Made by a program: the position numbers and the translations under genes
Shown: piece after piece, positions 55,311 through 64,000 of the stretch
Layout: each line of letters starts with the position of its first letter
How positions within the stretch are numbered: position 1 is the stretch's first letter
Source: Ichthyophis bannanicus
Taxonomy: Eukaryota; Chordata; Amphibia; Gymnophiona; Ichthyophiidae
NCBI GenBank assembly: GCA_033557465.1
Contig: CM066039.1
Coordinates: 44,421,788-44,485,787 of the forward strand
Reading direction: 5' to 3'
DNA: 64,000 nucleotides
Notes under the pieces: model-generated
Told to the model about the DNA's origin: nothing
Databases searched by the model: none
The model's input: only the letters and a program-made list of their open reading frames with translations

Positions 55311-55936
55311 GTATAATGGGCAAAGGGCTGATCTTGTTAAATAGAGTTGCTTTAATGGGATTACCAGGTAGGGTCTTCATTTCTAACATACAGGCTCCTG
55401 GTGACTGGAACATCTCCAACAAGCCATTGCATGGATTGTACATGCTATAGTTTAAGCTTTTCTTTTATACAAACAAGTGATTGAAGTTCCAAAGGTCCAT
55501 AAGTACGCTAACTCACATTTTTGCCATTAGAATTTTAAACATGAAGCAACAAGGCATGATCTTGCTCTCCTGGTGCTTCTATTGTGCCTGCTCTGTAGTA
55601 GGACAGTGGGTATGTGAGGGAAGTGTAAAGCTTCTGTTGCTGCCCATAATGTTCCTGTTCTTAGTGGAGCAGTGTAGGTATGTGTGAAAGCTGCAGTTAT
55701 GGTGCCTGTCTATATCTCTGGTGGATCATTGAGTATGAGGGAAGCTTGTACTACACCAATTCTGTACTGGAAAGAAGGGTGAGGCTTGTAGTGCTGCTGC
55801 GTGGTGTTCGGGCAGTATGTACAAGGGAAGCTTTAATGGCTGCAGTAGGGCAGCATGTGTGTATGGGGGGGATGGTACTGGTTGAAAGAAGCTTACTCTA
55901 AGGCTGCCTGTGACATACCTGTACTATGAATAAAGA
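55311..55936 (+). other. Start of THEMIS2 intron, no gene seen
   Basis: Before the DIRS insertion the intron is unremarkable. Short TGTGAGGGAAGTGTAAAGCT-type phrases recur near 55600-55870 and may be a degenerate repeat. Confidence 0.4.
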
Positions 55937-56118
55937 GTAGTTACTCACCTGTAACAGGTGTTCTCCAGGAGCAGCAGGAATCAGTCCTCGCATATGGGTG
56001 ACATTGGCGCCGACAGAACCCCCATGCGGAGCACTTCCCCAGCTTTCAAGAAAGCCTTTGGGAATGCAGGCACACATGCGCGGTCCCCTTCCCGCCCAAA
56101 GGTGCCATCTTGCTCAGT
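55937..56118 (+). repeat. DIRS copy 3 right ITR (minus-oriented element)
   Basis: The complement of the outer tail (GTAGTTACTCACCTG...) leads to GCCATCTTGCTCAG; it mirrors 61440-61590. Confidence 0.9.
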
Positions 56119-56198
56119 CAAATGACATAGCTAAAAGACAGTACGAAAAAAGAAAATGAACTATATACAACTGCAACTCCAAGGGGAGGAGGGAGGGT

Positions 56199-56302
56199 CG
56201 TGAGGACTGATTCCTGCGGCTCCTGGAGAACACCTGTTACAGGTGAGTAACTACTCTTTCTCCAGGACCAAGCAGGAAGTCAGTCCTCACATATGGGTGA
56301 CT
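56199..56302. repeat. DIRS copy 3 internal complementary region
   Basis: GTGAGGACTGATTCCTGCGG...GTTACAGGTGAGTAACTACT is followed by TTTCTCCAGGACCAAGCAGG...CATATGGGTGAC: copies of the right and left termini joined head to tail on the element's complement. Confidence 0.9.
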
Positions 56303-56354
56303 CCCTAGCTCTGGGCTACCAGGAACCCAGGCTGAAAAATAAATAGAGCTCCCT

Positions 56355-57437
56355 CTAGAGCCTCAGCAACTGTGAGAGAATTTTCTCGGAGACCACACCT
56401 GAACGTAGCCCAACACCAGGGCCGGAGGGTAGGAGTTGCCTAAACCTCAAAGAGATTATGGAGTACCGCTTGCCCGAAAGCACTGTCCCTACGGGACTCC
56501 CTCTCGAGGCAGTAGTGGTCTGCAAAAGTCTGGCAAGTAGCGGCCCGGCAGATGTCTGCCAACAGAACGGAAGTGAGCTACTGATGCAGCCTTCGCCCTG
56601 ACCCGGTGGGCCGTGACTCGACCCTCCAGGAAGAGACCGGCTGCCCTGTATGCCCAGGTGATAGTCTGCCAGCCAGATGGACAATGTACGCTTAGTGACA
56701 GGCAACCCCAATTTATTAGGGTCAAAGGAAACGAAGAGCTGAGAAGCCCTTCTATGCCCCCACATACGTTCCAGGTAAAAGGACAGCACCCTTCTACAAT
56801 CCAGGGTATGCAAGACAGTTTTGGCCCTACTGGTGTACGACCTGGGAAAGAACGTCAGAAGTACCACCTCCTGGTTGAGGTGGAAGGAGGACACCACCTT
56901 GGGAAGGAACTTAGGATGAGTCCTCAAGACTACCCTGTTCTTATAGAACCTGGTATACGGCCTATCCGAGACCAGGGCCTGAAGCTCACTCACACACCTA
57001 GCCGAGGTGAGTGCCACAAGAAACACCACCTTCCAGGATAGGAAACATAAATGGCAGGTAGCCATCGGCTCAAAAGGTGGGCGAGTCAGTTGCTGCAAGA
57101 CCACATTGAGATCCCACTCAATGGCCGGTGGACGAATAGGAGGCTTGAGCAGAAGCAGGCCTCTGAGGAAGCGAGACACCAGAGGGTGGCCTGAGATGGA
57201 TTGTCCATCCACCGGCGAGTGGTGAGCTAAGAGGGCACTGAGGTGGACCTGGACAGAGTTGGACTGAAGTCCCAGGTTGGACAGGTGGAGCAGGTATTGC
57301 AGTACCACTGGGACCGAGCAGGAGAAGGGATCCTCCTGCTGTTGAGAACACCAAGTGGAAAACCTACACCACTTCAGAGCATAGGCCTTCCGAGTGGAAT
57401 GCTTCCTGGAGGCCAACACCACCTTTGGTAGGACCAA
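56355..57437 (-). pseudogene. DIRS copy 3 tyrosine recombinase (frameshifted)
   Basis: A 360-codon frame starts with ASRKHSTRKAYALKWCRF and includes the catalytic arginine block LTSARCVSELQAL (near 56990). Beyond about 56670 the conserved frame shifts: the block with RVTAHRVRAKAASVAHF (His-x-x-Arg) reads in a different frame at 56725-56489. The Tyr block (equivalent to QTFAAHYCL) has a small deletion near 56520. It is therefore not a functional recombinase although most of the domain is readable. Confidence 0.85.
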
Positions 57438-57599
57438 GGACTAGCCTTTCAGCAGCCAGGCCATCAAATTGAGGGACCCCTGATCCTGAGTCAGAAGGTC
57501 GGGTTACAGCCCTAGAGGAAGTGGAGCATCCACCGCCAACTGCAGAAGAGGGAACCATGGCTGCCTGGGCCACCTGGGGGCTATCAGGATCACCGTGGC

Positions 57600-58925
57600 T
57601 CAGTCCTGCTGGGTTTTGAATAGATTCCAGGCCACCAGAGGTGTGGGAGGAAAGGCATACAGCAGGCCTTCTGACCAGGGGATCAGGAATGCATCTGCTG
57701 CTGCCCTCAGAGGATGTGGTTGTCGGGAACAGAACTTTGGTAGTTGCCTGTTCAGCGGACTGGCAAAAAGATCCATGGTCAAAAGTCCCCACTTCAGAAA
57801 GATCTGTTGGACGACCCGAGGATCCAACTGCCACTCGTGAGGCTGCAGGAGTCTGCTTAGCCTGTCCGCCTGGGAGGTAGACCGCCCTGAGGGTCATGCC
57901 CTGATTGATAGCCCAGGAGCAGAGAGCTTGTGCTTCCAGGCACAGGAGTCAGGATCCTGTGCCCCCTTGCTTGTTCACGTAGAACATAGCCACCTGGTTG
58001 TCCGTCTGAACTAGGACAGACTGGTGAGAGAGGACCCGAGAGAAAGTCCGTAAGGCTAGTCGAATGGCTCTCAATTCCAACAGGTGGATCTGCTGGGCGG
58101 CCTCCCACGGAGACCACAGGCCTTGGGTGCAGGTCCCCTGGCAATGTGCCCCCCAGCCTTGCAGGGAAGCATCAGTTGTCAGTACCAGAGTGTGTGGGGA
58201 GGCTTGAAAAGGAACTCCCCCGACCAGGGTTGGGAGATGCCTCCACCAGCATAGGGAGTCCACCAAGGGTTTGAACACCTTTATCCTGTCTGACAACTTC
58301 CCTGTGACCTGTACCCACTGTGCCCTGAGGCACCACTGAGCCGGCCTCATGTGCAGACGGGTATTTGGGGTGACATGCACTGTGGAAGCCATGTGACCTA
58401 AGACCAGAGGAAGTGTCTGGCAGAGACCAGAAAGTTTGCCTGAAACTGGCCGGCCAGCTTCATCAGCCTGTGAGCTCTGACCATAGGCAAATAGGCCTTT
58501 GCATGGATGGTATCCAACCTCGCCCCTATGAACTCCACGTCCTGTGAGGGGACTAAAGTGGACTTTGGGAAGTTTATGACAAACCCCAGGTGCTGAAGCA
58601 GGGATATGGTTCTGAAGGTGGCCTGCCTGGCCTCTTGTGGAGACTGGCCCCTGATAAGCCAGTCGTCCAAGTAAGAGAACACAAAGATCCCCTGGTTCCT
58701 GAGGTAGGCCGCAACCACCGCCAGGCACTTTGTGAAAACCCTGGGGGCGGAGGTGAGGCCAAAGGGAAGCACCCTGTAATGGAAGTGGTTCCCTCCCACC
58801 ACAAATCTGAGGTATTGCCTGTGACTTGGATGGATGAGGATGTGAGTATAAGCATCCTTCAGGTCTAAGGAGCATAGCCAATCTCCCTGCTGGAGGTAGG
58901 GCAGTAAGATTCCAAGGGTAAGCAT
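57600..58925 (-). pseudogene. DIRS copy 3 RT/RNase H/DAM-like Pol (broken)
   Basis: The frame at 58925-58398 carries DLKDAYTHILIHPSH, LPFGLTSAPRVFTKC and an intact catalytic YLDDWLIRG. After a frame change, VLTTDASLQGWGAHCQG (RNase H) and VLVQTDNQVAMFYVNKQ follow at about 58170-57960. A methyltransferase-like segment (LLTMDLFASPLNRQLPKF) is at 57827-57600. Confidence 0.88.
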
Positions 58926-59399
58926 CTTGAACTTTTCCCTCTCCAGAAACTTGTTCAGATTTCTCAGGTCGAGGATGGGTCTGAGGCCTCCTGTTCTTTT
59001 TGGTACCAGGAAGTACCTTGCCCTTCCAGGTGGTGAGGCACCGGTTCCACCGCCTGGTCCTATAGCAGACCTTCCAACTCCTGAAGGAGTAAGTTTCTTT
59101 GCAGAGGGGGTCTTAGAGGCTCCCCTGGAAAGTAGGAGGGGGGTATCTGGGTGAAGTGGAGCAGATAAGCATCATCGAGAGGGGCTAACACCCAAGTATC
59201 CCCTGTGATGGCTGGCCACCTGTCTGCGTACAGGGTCAGCCGACCTCCTGTGCCCTGGAGAGGAGGAGAGGCTATGCTGGCATAATAAAAAAAACAAACA
59301 AAAAAAAAAACAAAACAAAAAAAAAAACCACACCCTCCCTGCTGAGCAGGAGCTGGAGTAGGAGGCTTGGGAGCCTTCTGGCTACAGGGCCCATGACTC

Positions 59400-61193
59400 T
59401 GCCCCTTGGCCTGCTGGCCCTGTTGGGGAGCTGCAGAGGCCTGGTAGTGAGGGTAGGTTCTGTAGGCAGTGGTCCTCCTCGGGTAAAAGGTCTTTTTCCC
59501 CCGAGCCCTTCTTCTGAGAAGGGGCAGAGGTTTTCCTGGACAGCCTTGTCCGGGTAAGAGTCTCGGTCTTGAGTTCTGGGCTTGCCAAAGAGGTTTTCAC
59601 CTCGACAGGGGACATCGACCAACTTGTCCTGTACCCATGGCTCAAGGTCCGAGGATTGTAGCCAGGCCTGGCGGCGTGCACCGATGCCGGCCCCTGCTAC
59701 TCGGGCCGAAGCCTCAAATCCATCATAGGCTGCTCAAGAGATAAATTTCGAGCACTCTCGAATACCAGAAGACAAGGCCTTGAAACTCTGCAAGGGTTCC
59801 TCGGACAGACCAGCAGAGAACCCGGCAATCTCCTTTGCCAGGTCTCGAAGGTACATGCCCATGTACATCTGGTAGGTCTGGACGCAGTAAGCAAGTAGGC
59901 TGGAAGCACTTTCTACCAAGGGCATCCAGGTTCCGGGCTACTCTGCCAGGAGGCACCAAGGAGTACATCTTCTGACTCTTCAGGCGATGCATGGCCGATT
60001 CCACAACCATGGAGTGGTGCGGTAGGTGTGCCTTTTGGAACCCGGGGCTCTTGCGGACTCGATAGATGGAACTGACCCGCTTGCTTAGAACCGGCATCGA
60101 GGCCAGCGCCTCCCACATGCGGAAGAGCAACCGCTCCAGCATCGGAGGAACCGGTACAGTAAAGGCCTCCTTGGGAGGAGAGTCATACTGCAGGGCCTCG
60201 AGCTCCTCGGCTCGAGGCTCCTCCTCTGGGTCCTCCGGGAAGGCCAAGGCTTGGGCCATGTCCCGCACGAAATCCGAGAACCGGGTATCCTCCGGGGGGG
60301 ACCTTGTCCAAGGCTCGGATCCCGGTGAGTCTGAAGGGACGCACCAAGTCCAGAAGGTGTCCAGGGACTCCTCTTCCTCAGTCTCCCACACCGATTCCTC
60401 CGAGGAGGAATCGAGCAGCTCCGAGTGGGCAGGCACCGACGCCATCCACCCCGATGCCAAGGCGTCGACGACCTTGGTCCCGAACGGAAGGCCAAGGATT
60501 GACTTGAGTTTGCATGGTCTCGAGGATCGGCTTGGCCTCCAGGGTCGACTTGGACGTTGAGGTCCCGGTGGTCGGGGCAGATGCACCGGTGAGGCTGGCG
60601 ATCAGCACCCGCTGCTATTCCATGAAGGCAGACAATCTGCTCTCCAAGGCCGTCAACCTGAGTGCAAGCTCAGGAGACCCAGCTGCCTCAGACTCGGGCC
60701 CGACAGCGGCTCCCCCGGAGGAGAGTCCACAAGGACTACAGTACTCACGTGACTCGGGGCCTCCGACTCTACACAAGGATGCTTTGCAGGCCTCTCCAAC
60801 TCCGAAGACCCGGGACGGCGATCGGAGCTATGCGACCTGGCCCTCGAGGGACCAAGAGCGTCCACCGATGCCGCCCTCGCCGAGTTTCTTCTTCCTTCGG
60901 TGCTCCCTCGAGGGGGACTCCCTCTCAGAGGAGCCCTGACCATGCTTGGGGTCAGACTCCCGAGACGTCAAGGCCTCTGACGAAGTCCAGACCTGTCCAT
61001 ATGCAGAGTCGGAGAAGATACTCTCACGCTGGTGCTGACGACTCCTCAATGCCTTCGAGGACATTTTGCCACAGGGACTACAGACCTTAGGATTGTGGTC
61101 AGGCCCCAGGCACCGGAGGCAGCAGTCATGTGTGTCGGTGAGAGACATCAGTTTCTTGCACAGATCACACTTCTTAAAGCCACTGGCAGCCAT
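59400..61193 (-). pseudogene. DIRS copy 3 Gag (broken)
   Basis: The start MAASGFKKCDLCKKLMSLT at 61193 continues with DCCLRCLGPDHNP and CSPCGKMSSKA. After frame changes, 60586-59723 gives a 287-codon frame with the acidic LDSSSEESVWETEEEESLD and LERLLFRMWEAL, and further on a Lys-rich tail (59681-59382). This copy is structured as in copies 1 and 2. Confidence 0.83.
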
Positions 61194-61439
61194 CGGGGGA
61201 AAAAGGGCCCCTGCATGATCAAAAAATCGGGCTGCCAGGGAAAAGAAAAATTGGTGCGAACGCAGTCTCTAAGGACAAAAACCGAAAAAAGAGATCTGGG
61301 CTCGGCCCCGGTGTACCGAGTCCAGGCGGGAAAGGGAACCGACGTCGAACCGAAGAAAAATTTCGTCTCAACGCAGGAAAATCCACTTTTCCACGGGTGA
61401 CAAGGACACACATCCGTAGGGCTCCACGGAAAAAAGAAG

Positions 61440-61590
61440 ACTGAGCAAGATGGCACCTTTGGGCAGGAAGGGGACCGCGCATGCGTGCCTGCATTCCCAA
61501 AGGCTTTCTTGAAAGCTGGGGAAATGCTCCGCATGGGGGCTCCGTCGGCACCCATATGTGAGGACTGACTTCCTGCTTGGTCCTGGAGAA
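61440..61590 (-). repeat. DIRS copy 3 left ITR (minus-oriented element)
   Basis: CTGAGCAAGATGGCACC to TGCTTGGTCCTGGAGAA; mirrors 55937-56118. Confidence 0.9.
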
Positions 61591-61721
61591 ACAAGGGACA
61601 TCACTATCCATTTCTGTCAATCCCAACCTCTTTCACAGAATTCATTAGAAAAACGTAGGATAAAACATCAGTGCCCCTGTTCCTTCTTTTCCATGTCTTA
61701 AGCAACTGTTTATTTTCTTAG

Positions 61722-61819
61722 ATGCTGACGACAGTGATGCTGATAGTCATGACTATGAATACATTGATGATGCCACGCAAACCATCTCCCAGAAGCTGCG
61801 GAAAGTTTTTCTTCGCTAG
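61722..61819 (+). CDS. THEMIS2: THEMIS2, last coding exon
   Basis: An acceptor TTTATTTTCTTAG precedes the exon, whose first two bases complete the Asp codon begun at 55310. The short tail contains DADSHDYEYIDDATQTISQ and ends with TAG 61817-61819. An HDYE-type motif near an acidic run is also at the end of mammalian THEMIS2. The two tyrosines in an acidic setting could be phosphorylated; that is inference. Confidence 0.9.
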
Positions 61820-63114
61820 TGGAACTGCATTGTATGGTGAATTCCTGGAAGGAAGGCATAAGCACCCTGCTTCATTGATTTTGAGAACTTAGTAATTAGA
61901 ACAGCAAGCTGAAACCACGGTTCAGTTCCTATAGACACTCCTTGTGACCTTACACCCTCCTCCACTTCCTTGGGAAGAAATGGAGGTTGGAAGCCTGCCA
62001 TCGCCAGGACAATACCTGAATGTAAGTCTTTGTGCTACCAAAGCAAAAGTGTGAGTATATAATTACCTATGGGGGCTTCTATGCACAAAGCATTTCTCCC
62101 CCAGCCAAAAAAATATCAAGTACTTCTGGCCCATTATATGTCAAAGTCACAGCTACAGCTTGTCTCCTTCATACTACAGGTCCCATGTGACCCAACAGGG
62201 AATGTAGCATATACTGCAGAACAATCCCGGTGGTAAACAAATTCCTCCCCCTATCCAGCAGCTAAATCTAGCCAAGTTTTACAAAATACAACTAGCTACA
62301 GGTGTTAAAAAAGGGGGGGGGGGGGCATACCTGGTGGTAGGGGAAACTAAGGGGAGCAAAATAGCCATTGGTATTTGGCGTTTCAAATGCCAGTGCAGGG
62401 CTACGCTGCACAAAGGTCATCTGCAGGACCTGAAGGAACTTTTGTTACCCATGGAACTTGCAGCTCCAGTTTTCAGAAGAAAGCTGGTTTCTTTTACAGG
62501 ATTTACCAAGCACTGACACAGAATATCAGCCAATTTCATTATACCATCTACTCTAATAAAAGGCATCCGAATTTCTTCTCGTTAGAGGCATAGTGTTGCA
62601 AAGTGTGCCATACTTTTACCACTTAAGTACAGAAAGTCTTCCTTTTGAAGGTTATGAAATCTATTAGCTCAACAATAATCCCATTTATTTTACACAGAGG
62701 TGATCTCTACCAAAGCAGCTACAATGTCCCCAAATGGGTTAATGTAATGCATAATAGGACAAAAATATATCTCAGGCCTAGATGAAAGTATGTTGCACAT
62801 TCTCAATTCCCTGTTATCACTTATCTCAACATTTACTAAAGAGAGGCCTCCTTCTTGAGTTCATAATGTGTAATAGATGCAGGCAACATACCAAGATGCA
62901 CTTGGAAATTCTTTTTAAACAGGCCAGTAGCACTCAATATGATGCAAACACTTGCTGTAGTTTTCTGCCACATTTTTGGAGTCTCCCATTGCATTTATTG
63001 GTATTTGCTGGTCTTTCTCCACCTATAGTATAGAAGTCACATCTCTGAAAATGATGCTCTTGTGCTTTTCTTCTTTAATACACGTTTAATTTCCCTGTAT
63101 TGCAATTTCTCTCA
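61820..63114 (+). other. THEMIS2 3' UTR and intergenic DNA
   Basis: No coding feature is supported. A possible polyadenylation signal AATAAA lies at 62555-62560, about 740 bp after the stop; others may be used. A poly-G run is near 62310. Confidence 0.5.
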
Positions 63115-64000
63115 TCTCTCTATATAAATAAAAATGTAAATGTCTGTTTGTTCAAAACCTCAAATCTCCAAAAGTTCTTCACAGATTGCTTTGAAAGTTT
63201 GACACATCGTTGCATTCCAATACGTGCATGTTTTTAACCTACTATTATATAGATGTCACACCTATGACAAGTAAAACATGATAAAAACATGTTTTTGTGG
63301 ACAAACAGCGCCATCTGTTGGACGTAAAAGCAACACATGCTATAGTACATATTGTACGATGCACGTGCAATCGAGCTGCTTTAGTTCATCCAAATAATGC
63401 CTTGCAGAAGATCAAACTTAAGTCATCGTACTCACCAAGCGGAAGCAGTGCGACGAGTAATTGCAAATCAAACCGAGGAAGAACGGGCATCAGCGAACGA
63501 GCAAAACAGACAAAGAACGGCTCAAATACATACCGAGGAAGCAGCAGAGCGACGTGCAGCCAGACTTCAGGATGCACGGTTGCGAGCACGGAGATCGCGC
63601 TTTGCAGCTTCAGATCTGCTTCGTTCTCAGCAGACATCAACGAGAAACAGCGGATCAGCGTCAAACACGACTCCGTGCTCAGCAATCACAGAATTACAAT
63701 CGCCTTGCATTCCAGTACAACCCAGCTGATGATTATAGTTTGAGCCGGCATGTTCTCATTGGCACTATGACTGAAGTATGTCCTTATTGCAAGGCTCTGA
63801 AATTTAATGAAGAAACGAAAGGCATGTGTTGCGCCGACGGAAAAATTAAACTGCCTCAACTAGGAGAACCGCCAGAACCATTGAAAACTTTGCTTGCCAG
63901 ATATACCGCCGGGGTCCCAATTATCATGTTACGAAATATTAACCAGCCAAAGCTTTGCAACGGCACGCGGCTTGCAGTAAAAACATTGATGAGCAACATC
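63115..64000 (+). mobile_element. Helitron, 5' part, internally deleted
   Basis: TCTCTCTATATAAATAAAAA directly follows an A, as at Helitron 5' ends, which begin TC and insert between A and T. The coding region starts at 63397. The protein goes from the N-terminal Helitron motif to a C-terminal helicase motif with the middle absent. The 3' end lies outside the window. Helitrons move by rolling-circle replication using a Rep/helicase protein; this copy cannot make the full enzyme. Confidence 0.88.
63397..64000 (+). pseudogene. Helitron N-terminal/C-terminal helicase fusion
   Basis: MPCRRSNLSHRTHQAEAVRR opens the frame, followed by an Arg/Glu-rich region. A +1 frame change at about 63640 leads to YSLSRHVLIGTMTEVCPYC, then KGMCCADGKIKLP, the Cys-rich zinc motif before the Rep domain. 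At about 63908-63915, LLARYTA is joined in frame to GVPIIMLRNINQPKLCNGTR, a motif from the C-terminal part of the PIF1-like helicase. The Rep HUH nuclease and most of the helicase are missing. The frame is open to the window edge. Confidence 0.88.

Larger units (their letters stand above)
55937..61590 (-). mobile_element. DIRS retrotransposon copy 3, antisense in THEMIS2 intron
   Basis: The order on the minus strand is left ITR (61590-61440), Gag (61193-59400), Pol (59200-57600), recombinase (57437-56440), internal complementary region (56302-56199) and right ITR (56118-55937). It fills about 5.65 kb of the 6.4-kb intron and is antisense to the host gene. Domains match copies 1 and 2, with scattered frameshifts. 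An A-rich tract at 59281-59330 interrupts the Gag-Pol junction. Confidence 0.93.

Noticed and set aside
54861..55443. Minus-strand frames of about 120 codons over 54861-55443
   Set aside because: They are antisense to the exon at 55082-55310, which is supported by splice sites and phase.
61722..61819. Alternative frame beginning ATG at 61722
   Set aside because: It gives a Met/Thr-rich peptide without similarity; the phase-1 frame matches the THEMIS2 tail.

Overview
This window looks like a piece of a large, repeat-rich vertebrate genome, most likely an amphibian and possibly a caecilian. It has no operons and no bacterial-style genes. One spliced host gene has its exons spread over 40 kb, and most of the remaining DNA is layered transposable elements: CR1 and L2 LINEs, DIRS elements, a Penelope-like element, a Ty3-type LTR element, two hAT non-autonomous elements, a MULE, MITEs, tRNA-SINEs and a Helitron. 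The vertebrate assignment rests on the host gene. The amphibian/caecilian suggestion is inference from the repeat mix and is not proven by the sequence.

Host gene. Four exons on the + strand (21777-22187, 25918-26966, 55082-55310, 61722-61819) join in compatible phases and match THEMIS2, a CABIT-domain signalling scaffold of B cells and macrophages. The exons for roughly the first 78 residues were not found and probably lie upstream of the window. The third visible exon (55082-55310) is small and contains an internal duplication of a proline-rich unit.

Layout. 1-12559: an L2-like fragment, then an antisense CR1 (CR1-A) split by a 3.4-kb hAT element (996-4360, perfect 8-bp target duplication) and by DIRS copy 1 (5451-11055). 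12560-14025: antisense L2 with a palindromic MITE, then unassigned DNA. 14026-21037: DIRS copy 2, itself split by a solo LTR (18835-20377, 4-bp duplication) that carries a tRNA-SINE. 21777-26966: two THEMIS2 exons around an intron with a roughly 60-bp minisatellite. 26967-55081: a 28-kb intron holding a second hAT element (31082-33721) and a Penelope-like element (about 35.9-54.2 kb). The Penelope element is split by a nearly full-length antisense CR1 (CR1-B), which is in turn split by an LTR retrotransposon (37580-43504), a MULE (43961-45810) and an L2 fragment. 55311-61721: an intron almost entirely made of antisense DIRS copy 3. 61820-64000: the end of THEMIS2, intergenic DNA, and the start of an internally deleted Helitron.

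Most unusual elements. (1) The LTR retrotransposon has a SCAN-like Gag, a protease and an integrase but no reverse transcriptase or RNase H. Its integrase frame runs on through the 3' LTR, where a 318-codon ORF lies entirely inside the LTR. (2) The two hAT elements have different terminal repeats but share one architecture: a long hairpin followed by the same G-rich minisatellite unit. (3) DIRS copies show the internal complementary junction expected for a circular intermediate. (4) CR1-B retains a zinc-finger/esterase ORF1 and three 113-bp tandem repeats in its 5' region. No complete autonomous element was found; every coding element examined is disrupted somewhere.
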